Assembly: GCA_914767885.1 (NCBI GenBank)
Contig: CAJZBQ010000045.1
Coordinates: 1-64,000 of the forward strand
Origin: Blepharisma stoltei
Lineage: Eukaryota > Ciliophora > Heterotrichea > Heterotrichida > Blepharismidae
DNA: 64,000 nt
Direction of reading: 5' to 3'
The stretch's first letter is position 1, and each line of letters starts with the position of its first letter. The position numbers and the translations under genes were made by a program. Of the stretch, positions 42,184 through 55,100 are shown one piece after another. The notes beneath the pieces are model-generated. The model saw only the letters and a list, made by a program, of their open reading frames with translations. It searched no databases and was not told the DNA's origin.

Positions 42184-43715
42184 TTGTAATCTTTAATTTT
42201 TTACGCCTGAGATTAATGAATGATTTATTAATAATCAGATATATAATACAATTAAGCTAGTGTTTGAAGAGACGCGTTTTTGAGTTCTTACTCCCCCCCT
42301 CCGCGAGTGAACAAAAAAATTTTGTTAACTCACGGAGGGGATTAATTTTTTTTTTTAAAAAAATTTATATATAAAATTTTATAAAAAATTGTTTTTTCGA
42401 AATTTAAAAAAATCCTAGTTCGCAAAAATTGGAAAGCAAATATTAATTCAATTTGCAAAATTTATGTTTTAAAAAGCAATTTTTGTTTAAAATTAAACAG
42501 AATTAGCTCTATATTTCATTATACTAATTATCATTTATATATTAAAACTTTTTTCCATAAAAAATTTTTCTATTAAAAATTTTTTTTGTTCACTCACGGA
42601 GGGTGGGTTTTTGGGCAAAAAATAGGGATTTTTTCTAATGGTTTTGTTCACTCACGGAGGGGGGGGAGTTAGAAAATTTACATTAGAAATGAGGCTGGCT
42701 TAAGAATTTTGATGAAGAGATATTCAATATAGTTATATAGAAAACATAAAAAAATTGTGTTGTAATCTCTTGCCGATTTGAGCACGCCACGTAAAGAATT
42801 TAATTTTATGTGGATATTTCAAATATAGAGACTTGGCATGTAAAATTCTATTTCGCATGTCTTAATTCTTTCATAAAAATGATAATAGATATCGCATCAT
42901 TGCACGAGTGCTGGAGATGTTGCTATTTAGCTATTGCTTAAGAATGCTCATCGAGCTAATCCGAAAATTATAAATATGAAGTGCTAATAGTCTATGGTTT
43001 AAAAATGAATTCTAGCTGTGTCAAAAATTCTTAAAATGCCAGCTCGGAAAGCACTGCGGATGTATTCTTAATTAAATATCAGAAAAAGAGATTTAAGCAA
43101 GAAAAAATATTAAGAAACCATAATAATTGATCTTAATGATTTGAGATTTTTATTAATGTAAGTGTAGTAAAATTACACCTTCTTTCTTATGAATCGAGAG
43201 TATAATAATTTTTTGATGAGAATTTCAAGTAAATCTTTGCTAATTCGAGGAATAAATTTTATATTTCTCCTCTTCGTGTGATGGATTTCTTTGAGGGAAC
43301 TGATTAAGTGGCATTTCTCTTTTATTAATACTTCAATCTCAAGAATTAGCACCAGGGCACTTGTATTTTTTAAATTGTTAAATCGCTAAATGATTCAACG
43401 AAATATTAAGTGTGAGAAATTATCATTCATATTTCTCTAAGATTACAGCTAAGGCTATTTAATTATTTATTAATAAAATTGACATATGGAAATTTTTAAG
43501 ATTTCGCAGTTTTGAATTTTTTTGTATTTAAAAATTATTAATCGAAAATATCAATAAATTATTTAATTTAAGACTATAAATCAAATTGAAACAATTTATC
43601 AATTTTTAATTATTTATAAAGTTTGCAGGAATAAACAATTAGGAGAGAATTTTATATCATATAAACACATGAGATAAGCTATAATAATAGCATTGATTTA
43701 TTAAAGACTAAATTA
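42184..43715. other. intergenic region between receptor G and the ATPase
   Basis: 1.5 kb of AT-rich DNA upstream of receptor G and downstream of the ATPase. Apart from one F2 MITE (42291-42668) I see no gene, relic or structured element. Confidence 0.5.
42291..42668. mobile_element. F2 MITE in an intergenic region
   Basis: TTA at 42288-42290 and 42669-42671. Ends CTCCCCCCCTCCGCGAGTGA and TTCACTCACGGAGGGGGGGA. Core nearly identical to the copies in receptors B and C, so it is a young copy; it is the only F2 copy here that lies clearly outside a gene. Confidence 0.92.
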
Positions 43716-46700
43716 TTAATAAAATGTGTTAGCTTCTATCCATCCCTTCTCTCCCGTTCCTCTAAGCCTAGCTTTTTCTCTTCTCAAAAGAAACTTTCTT
43801 GATTCATCATAGATAATAAGTAAGATAAATGAAGGAATTGCAGGAAATCCCCAATGCAAATACGGCAACGGCCTTCCTCCTAGTGCAGAATTAATTCCAG
43901 GGACATAGCAAAGTATCACCGCAAGAGCAGTTTCCAAAACCATACTCCAATTTAATATCCAATTATGCAAGCCCTGATCAATAAGACTCTGCTCTCTAGT
44001 CCTTACAATGTGCAAATTTGCCCACTGTGTCACAACAATTGCTACAAAAAATGCACATTGCGCATAATGCAGCGCCTCGCTTGTATAGGGCTTTCCCTTG
44101 AATAGCCCGATAACGGGATGAAGCCAGCCCGTTATCGGGCTATTCAAGGGAAAGCCCTATATAACAAATATGATGGTCTGTGACTGGTGAGGTCAGCTCT
44201 TTATATTTGCAGTCAGACCACGCATCATCTGAATAATTATAAAACCATATGCGGAGATCATAATCCCCGTCCCCATCTGTCAAATAATCAACAGTTTTGT
44301 GCTCATACTCCTTAACCCCTATATGGGTATTCCCTTTATATTCTGATTTTGGATTATATACATCATCTTCTGCAGGCTTAGTCCCTGAATCTGCATTGGC
44401 AAAAAACCAAAGTGTGGCTGGCTCAAAGCCAAAATCATATAAAACTCCAAAATAAGCCAAAAATCCTCCAAGCGCTTCAATCATTCCTGTCTGCATATAA
44501 GCGAAGAATAAAAGCTGATAACTCATAAGGTGGTCCACCTGGGCGTTTCTGGGCTTTCTTTTCATAATATCAAGCTCAGGATCTTCATAGGCAAGAGAAA
44601 CAGCAGGGACCATATCAGTCCCTAAATCAATCGCAAGCATTAATATTGTGGTAAGAGGGAGAGGGATCTGGAACGTCACAAAAGCCAAAAATGGCAGAAT
44701 CTCAGGAATATTTGACGCTAAAACATAAGCAATTGTACGCTTTAAGTTGTCAAAAATGACACGTCCTTGCATGACTCCATTGATTATTGATGCAAAATTA
44801 TCATCAAGTAGCAGCATATCTGCTGCATCTTTTGCGATATCACTGCCAACTATTCCCATTGCGATGCCAATATCAGCTTTTTTAATGGCAGGACTGTCAT
44901 TAACCCCATCTCCAGTGACAGCTACAACATGGTTCAGTTTTTGGTTTGCGTCAACAATCATGTATTTTTGTGCTGGGGAGGTTCTTGCGAATACAATTTC
45001 TTTTTTCTGCAGCCATTTTGTCAATCTTTGTTTCCTGAAAGGGAGCTCTGAGTCTTCTGTGTGAGCTTTTGTAAGCATATCACCGTGGATTACAATTGCG
45101 TCACTTTGCTTCATGGCCCTATTTCAGGATATCCCTTCATCGACTAAATCGTTGACTGTTTTTGGGACTGTTATGATATTTACTTGTCGAGCAATAGCAG
45201 CAGCTGTCAAAGGCTGGTCTCCTGTCACCATGATTACTTTGATTCCTGCATCTTTGGCACACATAACAGCTTCTTTTACACCTTTTTTGGGAGGGTCCAT
45301 TAGGGCTGTGAGACCAATGAATGTTAAATTAGTCAGCGGGAAATTCGGGCAGTCTTTATGATTTGGGTCAAAGACGTAATCGGCAGGGAAATCATTTTTA
45401 GAAAGCCAAGTAAAAGCAAATCCAAGGACTCTTTGGCCTTTACTTCCGAAATATTTATTGGCTGCATGGAAGTTTTCAGTTGCTTCTTCATCAATAAGCT
45501 GATGGCCATGGGGCGTAAGGATTTCTGAGCATCTCCCCCATAACTGCTCTGGCGCTCCTTTCATGAATAAAATGCAGTCGTTCTCATGCTTTTGAGTTGC
45601 CCAACTTACAGGTCCGTGTATAGTCACAGCATATTTGTTGGCTGAGTTAAAAGGAATTTCAGCCCTCACCCCTTTTCTAGTTAAGACTGGGGAGTTTTTT
45701 CTATAGTCAGCAATTTCAGAAATAGGATTAAAAAACTTAATCAACGCGATTTCAGAGGCATCTCCTCCAATTGTGGGCGTTTCCTCAATTGATTTCTGCT
45801 TAAGCAGTTCTTTATAGCTTGTTTTTATTCTAAAAATCATAGAATCTCTAACTCAACCCCTCTTCATAGCGAACAAAACAATTAGCAAAATCCCTATCTT
45901 TTGCCCCAAAAACCCACCCTCCGTGAATAAAAAATTATTATGGGAAAAATTTTTGATATATAAGTGAAAACTAGTATCATGAAATCTCGAGCTAATTCTG
46001 CTTAATTTTAAATAAATTGCGTTTTGAAACACAAATTTTACAAATTTAATTAATATTTGTCGAGGGATTTTTTTGAATACTGAAAAGAAAAAAAAAAATT
46101 TCTTTAAAATTTATATATAATTTTTTTTTAAAAAATTTAATTAACCCTTCCTTCGTGAATAAGATTTTTTAGTCGCTCGCAGAGCGGGTGAGTAAAAGAA
46201 AACCCGTGATCGTCATGAAGCAAAACTGATGGAGGCTCGTAAGTGAATTGAGCTCGATTGTTTAAAACTGCGCATCTTAAAAGCATCCAAAATGTAGAAT
46301 CTCCTAAATCGTATCCAAGCTGTTCTCCTTCTTCTCTTTCTTCATAGTTTATTACGTCTCTTACCTTATTATCGTACCACATGCTTACCACTTTCATCTT
46401 GTTTTCTGTCAAAGTCCCAGTTTTGTCAGAGCATACACATGTGGTCGACCCAAGGGTTTCAACAGCTTCTAGGTTTTTTACTAGGACATTTTTGTCAGCC
46501 ATCCTTTTAGAAGTCAGAGAAAGGGCAACTGTCACCTCAGCTAAAAGGCCTTCAGGGACATTAGCTACAATGATTCCGATAGCATTTACAATATTTATTA
46601 GTAAAGGATATTGAAAAGCAAAGCCTAGGAAAAAGAAAGTGATGCCGAGACAGATAGCGACACAACTGATGATTTTTACAAAAAACTGGAGCTCCTTGTT

Positions 46701-48369
46701 AAGCGGAGTCTGCTCACTTGTAGTTGTGATGGCTAGGCCTGCGATTTTCCCCATAACTGTACCATCGCCAGTAAAAATTACAATCCCTTTTCCTTCTCCA
46801 GAGCTACATAAAGTTCCAAAGAACGCCAAGTTTTCAGTTTCAAGGGGGTTTGCCTCATTGGTGCACTCTACAGTCCTTAATTGAGGCTCACTTTCCCCTG
46901 TCAAAGAAGAATTGTCTACCTTCATGTAATTAGATTCTAGTATCCTAATATCAGCTGGAATTTTAGCCCCCTGCTTAATTACAACAATATCGCCAGGCAC
47001 AAGTTTGACTGATTCAATTTCTTTTTTCTGTCCTTCTCTAATAACCATACATTTTGGAGGAATCAGATTTTTGAAGCCAGCCATAATTGCTTCTGACTTA
47101 GCCTGCTGAAAATAGCTGAAGCAGCCAGTCAATAAAACGGTAACGACAAGAGAAGTGCCTAGATAGAAATTGGAAGGATCTTCTGGGCTCATACCATAGG
47201 CTACATAACATAATCCTGCACCTGCCCACAAGAGGAGAGAAAAAAGGCCAGTCAGTTGCTTTATAAATTTGCAGTACCAAGGCAGCCCTTTCTTTTCAGA
47301 GAGCTTATTTTCTCCAAAGACCTTTAATTTGGCACGGGCTGATGACTCATTAAGGCCAGAATCATAGTCTGTTTCAAGCTTTCCAGCAAGTTCTCTCAAT
47401 GGAATTTTATGCTCGACCATTTCTCTGACTCCCCCCCCTTTAAATTGGAACAAAATATCGGTAAAATTTCCACTTTTTTGGTAAATTAACCCCCCTTTAA
47501 ATTGGAACAAAATTTAATTTTTATAATAAAAAATTATATATAATTTTTATCTAAAAGTTTTGATATAAGTTAAATGTTTCTTCTTAATTAAAATTAAAAA
47601 TTTATTTATATCTTGCTCTTTTTTTAAAGAAAAAAGTATAAAGAGCATCTTATTTAAATAAATTGATTATCCTTAATTGGTAAATTTTTAAAAAAAAATT
47701 AATTTTTTTTTTTTTAAAAAATTTTCAAAAAATTTTTGTTTTTTTTGATAAAAATGATATTTTTTATTTGGATAGTTTTGATATAAAATTCAATAGGAAT
47801 TCTTTATAAAATTTCAAAATTTACTTATTTCTTGCTTTATTTTAAAGAATAGAGTATAAATAACATCTTATTTAAACAAAATTAGCACTTTGATCGATAA
47901 ATTTTCCAAAATTTTTTTTTTTTTAATTTTTTTTATCAATAAAAATAAAAATTTTTGTGTAAATAATTTTGATACCAATTAATAGTGGCGTATTAACTAA
48001 TAATGAAAATTTAGTTATATCTTGCTTTGTTTTAAAGGATAAAGAGTAAATAGCGTTTTATTAAACAAATTTATTGATCTAATTCGATAAGTTTTTGAAA
48101 TTTTTTGTTTTTTATTTTTTTATTTTTATATTTTCTATAAAAAATTTATATTGATATTTTTTTTTAAAAAAAAAAATTAACCCCCCTTTAAATTGGAACA
48201 AAATTTTTAGTTCCAATTTAAAGGGGGGGGGAGTGAAAGCTTCAGAATTTTTGATGGCGGCGTCAGTTTTGGAGCTTGAGGTCTCTTTTGAAAGTCTTAC
48301 TTCTGGAGCTGTTTGACTTAAAAGCTTCTCCTTATAAGGTGATGTGCTTGGTCTGAATGCTTTAGACAT
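43716..48369 (-). CDS. P-type ATPase, Na+/K+ (IIC) type alpha subunit, interrupted by three elements
   Basis: ATG 48369 to TAA 43716. Removing 808, 344 and 76 bp leaves exactly 1142 codons (1141 residues). Motifs in order: LTGESEP in the actuator domain; [20 protein letters not shown] in M4; [12 protein letters not shown] with the phosphorylated Asp near residue 379; [39 protein letters not shown] in the P domain; and an end ([14 protein letters not shown], then GWIEANTFY) that parallels the animal Na+/K+-ATPase C-terminus GWVEKETYY. It should pump cations across the plasma membrane. PEGLLA and [14 protein letters not shown] are diagnostic of the IIC group; whether it moves Na+/K+ or H+/K+ cannot be told. 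One in-frame TGA (45121-45123) is Trp. The N-terminal 45 residues are a Ser/Lys-rich extension. Confidence 0.93.
44086..44161. mobile_element. 76-bp perfect palindromic IES in the ATPase
   Basis: 34-bp perfect inverted arms (44084-44117 and 44128-44161; starting TATAGGGCTTTCCCTTGAAT) around a 10-nt spacer, bounded by TA. Removal joins HHICY to [13 protein letters not shown], restoring the M9 region. Confidence 0.95.
45852..46192. mobile_element. F2 MITE in the ATPase nucleotide-binding domain
   Basis: TAA at 45849-45851 and 46193-46195. Diverged ends CTCAACCCCTCTTCATAGCG and CTCGCAGAGCGGGTGAG; core clearly F2. Removal joins DDHGFSF to RDSMIFRIK in frame. Confidence 0.88.
47429..48233. mobile_element. 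F1 MITE (largest copy) near the ATPase start
   Basis: TGA at 47426-47428 and 48234-48236. Ends CTCCCCCCCCTTTAAATTGG and CCAATTTAAAGGGGGGGGGA. Each end is followed by a second, inward copy of the terminus (TTAACCCCCCTTTAAATTGG), so both ends are doubled. Removal joins KNSEAF to [10 protein letters not shown]. Confidence 0.92.
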
Positions 48370-49107
48370 AAATCTCTAATAAATTGTAAAGCATCATGTT
48401 TTGGGATAAATCTTTAAATTTCCGGTAAAAAATGACTGGCTATTTATTGTTATGATAAGGAGATTTAACCATTTTTAATGCAAGAATTAAAAAGGATTAA
48501 TTTTCATTGCTAAGGTAGGATGAGCCATGAGCAAGAGTTTCTATAGATAAACTTTCACGACCCAATAACCTTTTATTCATAATTATCAATTTTCCAATTT
48601 TTTTTATTTTTTGCAATTGCTATATTTTAGGCTATAAAACACTATTCATGTTCCACAAAAAGAAATCCTTAAATAGCTTTTGAATAAGCAATGCATATAT
48701 AAAAAAATATAAAATTATTATAAAAGATTTTAATTAGCTTATAGTTTTCGAATTTTGTAGGTAAGCTATATTGAATTTTTGCTCCCCTTATTAGAATGAA
48801 CAAAACATACTAAAAGCTCTAATGACTCTGTAAATTCTATTGGAAGAGCTAGAAAATGTCTTATATACCAATTCAAGCCTAAAATATCGAACCCTAAAAT
48901 TCCATTTTAATAAAAATTTAATTTCCGTAATTTTAAAATAAAAGAATTAAAATAATTTATTTGCTTCAAAATTTGTAACAGATTTAATGCTCAATTTTTA
49001 TCTAAAAATAATCAAGACTTTAGCCTAATTTTATAAAATTATAATACAAAATTCTTTTTACCTAAAAATATTTAACTCTAATCTTGCATTGATAACAAAC
49101 CTTTATA
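48370..49107. other. divergent intergenic region
   Basis: 738 bp between the ATPase (minus) and the giant repeat protein (plus), presumably holding both promoters. AT-rich; no gene, relic or clear repeat. A possible CTCCCC remnant lies near 48782. Confidence 0.45.
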
Positions 49108-52100
49108 ATGTTAATAATCATCCTTTCCATTATCGCTCTGTCGTCCTGCGCATATGGAGGAAGCATCGATCCAGATCTTTCAAATCCAATCCAACTTCTT
49201 TGAAACAATGCAGGCGACACTACAAGATACATTTTTAATTTCCAGCTTACAACTCAAATTCTTTCTGATGCCACATTGACAATTGATTTCCCTTCTCAAT
49301 ACGCAGCGAATTTAGGAATAACCAGCTGTTCAGCTTTCGAAATTTCCAACAGTTCTCCTACCACGCTCGCTTGTTCAGTTTCAAACCGAAGGGTTACTTT
49401 CCAATTCGGCAAAATTACAGCTGGCCAAAAATCAATAAAATTGCTTGGAGTTCAAAATCCAGCTACCTCCCAAGGCACAGGAGTGTTCGGGATCCGAACT
49501 TGAAAGAGTGCAACAATAATAGACGAGAACGCCCTGTACCCTCCTCTTGGAATTGCTACAGCTCCTAGTGCTCTTACAGTCTCATTAATCTACGAAGGAG
49601 CATTGTTAGCTAACTACTCTCCTTTATATAAATTCGTAATCACTGTAACTTCAGCGTTCCCTGCTGGGTCCTGACTGAGGATTTTGCTGCCATCTACTTA
49701 TACATTTGGGGAAAACCCAACTTGCTATGTGGAGAATTGGAAGACGTGAGTGAATTGTTCACAATTCGAAGATACCTCACATTTATATTTCTCGTCCTTA
49801 GAACAAGAACTGGAATCAGGAAAATATAATATTAGTGTCTATGAAATTTATAACCCTGCTGTCACAGGAAACCCTGGGACAATCACTTTAGAAATTTTAC
49901 AAGAAAATACTTTTACTGTCTTATCAAGGAATTCAGCAATTGCAACTCCAACAATTCTGGCTGGGACAATAAGCAAAGTTACCATTTCAGCGACCCCCCT
50001 GATACAAAACTCTCCAGCCAACTATACTTTTATTTTTCTGCCTTATAATACGATTCCTCAAGGAGGGTCTATACAGATTCAGTTTCCTTCCACTTATAAT
50101 GGGATTATTTCAGGAACCTGCTTTGCAGTTTCTGGGCTAATGCCAGTCTCAGGATCTCAACTAGTTTCCTGTTCGTCTACCACATCGATAGTAACCTTTG
50201 CCGGCTTTCAAGCAGTTTCCCATCAATATTTGACACTTTTTGTAGCAGCTAGCAATCCAAGCAGCTCGGGAAACACTCCACAATTCAGTATTTTTACATA
50301 TGATAGCAATGGGATACTTATTGACCAAAACTTAAAAGCAGGTTATGTGACTATTTCGACAGTGCAATACCCTGAAGGTTTCGACATTGACATGTTTTAT
50401 GCAAAATCTGATAACCCTATAGGAAGCTACGGCCCAATTGACATTTTTCTGCACCCCAGAAACTACGTCCCTTGCACAGTCCCACCTTCTACTTATTTAG
50501 ACATTTCTATTGACCTGCCCGGCTCATTGATTTTGCAAAGTGGCTCGCTTTATTGCACATTTGGCTCAGATCAAGTGCCAGCCTCAAGCTGTGTTTATAC
50601 ATCAGGGTCACCAAATGTAATTACCATTAGAACACCAACCAGCACAGCTGTAGACTGCTGCCCTCTTTCAATTAAAATTACTACAGTCGGCGCAGTTCCT
50701 GGAGGCTTTATGATCCCTTCTAATTCCTATGGAAACCAAATTTTTACTGCCAAAGTTTACGATTCCTCAGGGACACAGCTTGAAGAAGCCCAATTTATCT
50801 TCCAAACCCGTCCATCCACTTTTTCGTCCTATACTTTAGATTACCTTCACCATACAAGAGATGCGTGGAACGTCATAAGATTGACCTTTACAAATACTGT
50901 GGATATCCCTTCTAATGGTATGCTAGAATTTGAGTTCGTGACTGCAGGACATAGCTTCCCAAGAGACTTGGGCTGGGGACTGGAGTCTTTTGTAACCCAT
51001 CAGTTTTCGTGCATTTATCAGTCTAATTGGCCGGATTCTCCATCAGGGAGTATGTATTGCGACTTAACGACTGGGACAACGGTGACTTCTGCTTTTGTAA
51101 GATTGCAAGGGTTTACTTCAACAGTAACTGCAGGAACAAGCCGTTGGGTTACTCTGTCTAATGTGAGAAATGCTTTATATGCAGGATTTGTGCCAACTGT
51201 GATAGTCCGGACAAAGGATTCAAACGGAATTGTGCTTCAAGAGCAGACTACTAATTTGCCGGCACTTGTAGAGTTGCCGACTGCTTCTACATCAGGGACT
51301 GTTACTACAAGTTCTACTACATTAGATGACTCCGACGTCGAAATGGACTTCAGTTTGCCTATGTCAGCAACAATTTCTAATAGTGGGGAAGTGTACTTTG
51401 TCTTCCCATATGGCTACAAGTGGAATTATCCGAATCCTCAAGGAGGATCTATTGGGACTTGCTCTTCTTCTACCTTGTATGGTGGGACAAGCAGATATAA
51501 GAAATTTACTCAATGGCAAGCAGCTGGGATGCTATATACCCAGGTGTCAGGAGACAGTGCTTCTTCTCCTTTTAACACTTGCTTTCTAGCTGACCATCAG
51601 TCTTTATGGATCCAGACACCTACGATTACAGCTTATGTAGTCGCTAACAAAGTGGTGCAGGATTATTATTTGATTTCTCATCCTTCTATTACCCATACAG
51701 CCTCTGCAAGCTTTACTGGAGCAATGGAACAGACAGGACAATACGACAAAAACACCAAAAACTTGTGGGTGTTTACTTTTACTACAAGCCAACGCATAAC
51801 TCCAGGCGGAAGCGTCCAGGCAACCCTCCCAATTACTTATTTTTCAAGCATAAGCACCACTTGCTATAAAGTCGTAAATAGTGGAGTCACTTGTAAAGGG
51901 CAGCCAAATTGGTCTTCAAGTTACCATAGAATTTTGATTTCAAATGTAGCCTCCTCCAGCACTCTTTCTCCTTCAGTCACTTTTGAAATTTGGATCTATG
52001 CGACTACTAGTGGTACTACTGGGATTGCCGATGTAGATCTCTATTCTGAAGATGAGGACACAAATTCTAATAAGAAAATCGAAGACTTAGTCGTGTCGCT

Positions 52101-55100
52101 TACGATAGATGACTATGAACCACCTGCGTATATAACGATGGATTCCTTAACTTCAAATCTTATAGAAGCTTATGGGTCAACTGCTTTGTATGATGAGTAT
52201 GGCACAATTTTATTGATATTCCAGCCTAATAATATTTTCCCTGAAGCTACAACTTTGTATGATACTCTTGTTACTATCACATTTCCATATGATGGAACGA
52301 CCCAGTTTTTCCCTAAAAACTCTGCAGGGCTGATTCAGTGCAGAATGCAAAAATATCCACCGTTTATGCAGTATGGGTATTTTGGAAGGCTATGTGAATG
52401 GACAGCTGGGCCACCTGACGTAGTAACTTTTTATGTCCCCAAAGAACTCCGAGTAGACCCTGCCTTAGGGCAATTTCAAATAGAACTCTCCACAATTGGT
52501 GTTGTCCCTCCTATAGAAAATGGCTTTTTATATCCCCAGCCTTGGGGCTACTATAGATTCATAATAAACCTAGACAAAAATTCTGGCGCCAACATAGAGC
52601 AAGCTGAGCCACTTCTCTATTTATCAGGAAACCGTCCAACTGTACTATATACCACTTCAGAGCACAAAGGTGCAGGACTCTGGAACGTCATGATGTTTAA
52701 CTTCAAAGCGACCACCTCAATTCCCCCTTCAAATGACCCTACAACCCCTGGTTATATTTTTATAAAGTTCCCATTTGACTACTTTTCAACAGGGAAAGGG
52801 TGGAAATCAGATCTTGGGATGAATATGGCAGACGGCTCAAAAATTTCTTGCTTACAAGACTCTACTCTCCATACAGCTCCAGCTATGGATTGCTATTTAA
52901 TGTATGGTTATGCGACTTATGTAACCATAAAAGTTACTTTTACGTCAACTGTGAATGCTGGAGACTATATAAATTTGTACTTTGCATCAATAGAAAACCC
53001 GTCGGCAAATTTGTATGATTTTGCGATTGAAATAAGCAGCCAATATGAAGATTTATCAGCGTATGAGGACCCACAGTGGGTGATGCTAGACAGAAAAGTC
53101 AATAGGTATGTGGAGACTTCATGGACGATTTCTCCTTCTACAGGACAAAATTTCCCCAGCTTTGACATATACTCAACTGTTGTCGATCCAGTACAGTTTG
53201 TCCCAGGAGACTCGCTGACAGTCGAATTCTCTATATTCAATTCTCAAAACATTGCAAGCGGCGAATATATATAATTAAAATATGGCGTCTTAGTCTGGGC
53301 ATGGCCTCTCGGCCATGAAGCCTCGACTCATATTTTAATTATATCCGGCAAGGTTTTACCATTTCAGAGATGGACAGCAATGCTAGGTAAGCAATTCTGG
53401 TTGTGTGCAGAGCCTAGCCCAAGTCTACTCTCAGAGGTTGCTTTTTCCTCATGGGGAAGGAGGGCATGGAAGTTGAAAGGGGAGGCTCAGCAAAGTCCTT
53501 AGGATCAATCGGGCAACTCCCTAGCGTGAAACTGGGCGTTACGTCCCAGGCTACGCTCTTTTCCTTTTTGCCGACAGCCGACCAGAAAATCCAGTTTTAA
53601 TGGATTTTCGGAAAAGCAACCCATGAAGGCAAGCAAGTAGCTCACTCATGAGCCGTCGAAGCCGGTGATATTTGCCCTAGCCGCACCCTGGTGATCAAAG
53701 CGGGTTGGCCCAGTAACCTCTGGGCCCGATGCGGCGAAAGGCGAGGGGTAGACCTGGGGAAAAAGTCTCTACCCCGTAAAGGACGTTAAGCGATATAAAT
53801 TTTATGTAATGTAATGCAAGCGGCGAATATATTTGGCTAAAAATTCCTGACGAGTTTACAGTCCCTACCACTTTAGCGACTCTGGAGATTATTAAAGGAA
53901 GCCAAGGAGGATCTACAGACTCTTCCTGCATACCTGCTACACCTTACTATGTGTGGCCAGAAAACAGATTCATTTCAATGAAAAATTGCCACGGCCCACT
54001 AACAGTGCGCACTTTTAATAGGCCGTCTCCAGCTGCGCAAGACACTCCTAATAGAATTAGAGTTTCCTTATTAACATTGCCAAATTGGCCAACAGCTGAC
54101 GGAGAGTTCACAGTTTACCATTTAGTAGACAGAAAAGCGCAGCTAGCCCGCCTATCCACTTTTCCTTGAAGCTATATGATCCCAACAGGTACTTGCACAG
54201 TAAATTATATTGGAACTACTGTATATGGCGACTATGGGGCAACTGAAGACTATAATTTCCAATTTAGCTGTGATGACGCCATTCCTGTTGGAGGAGACAT
54301 TGTGATCACTTTTCCTTCAGTTTTTAATACTAATTCAGCGTCCATAAGCGCCTCTGGATGCACTTTTGGAGGTGGCTCAGCAGTGACTACAGCTGGAGGG
54401 GCTAGCTGTACATTGGTAAGAGGAATAGAGCTACACATAAATGGGTTTACGACAGCTGTTTCTGCAAATTCACTTATTGATGTGACAGTTAGCGTCCAAA
54501 ACCCTACTCAAGGGTCCTATTCGAGCCCTTACAAAGCTTACCAATATACGATTGCGACATATGATAGCACTACTACAACTCCAGGAAGTTTTAATGTAAT
54601 TGATTTAGTGACTTCTGCTGACTATGCGTGGCTGACTGTATCCTCTCCCAGGTCTATCAGACCTCCAGTGATCTCCACAGACACCAATCTAATTTTATAC
54701 TACTTGCAAGATCCTCTTATTGACCCAGGCCTCGGCCCAATTACATTCACCATTACGACTCCTACCCAAATAACCCAAAAGACTGGCTACATGACCATTT
54801 CTACCACAAAAACCATATCTTTGCTAAATAATGCCCAAATCCGCTGTGTCTGGATAACAGGAACTACAGAGCTTCTAGCAGACCAATGCACCTTTACCTC
54901 TGGATCCCCAAACACAATAAAGATGTATGCTCCTACATATAATAATATTCCGGTTGCTACTAAATACACGATATACATCACTACAGTTTTTTCTGATGGA
55001 GGCTTAGAAGGAATCAGCTTTGGTAGTGGGCTGGTCAAATACCCCTTCTTTGTAGATGTCCATGCAGCAGGTGGATCTTCTACATCTGGATCAATGGGTT

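Noticed and set aside
42672-43715. Additional gene between receptor G and the ATPase
   Set aside because: All frames are broken by frequent TAA/TAG and the composition is AT-rich without coding periodicity.
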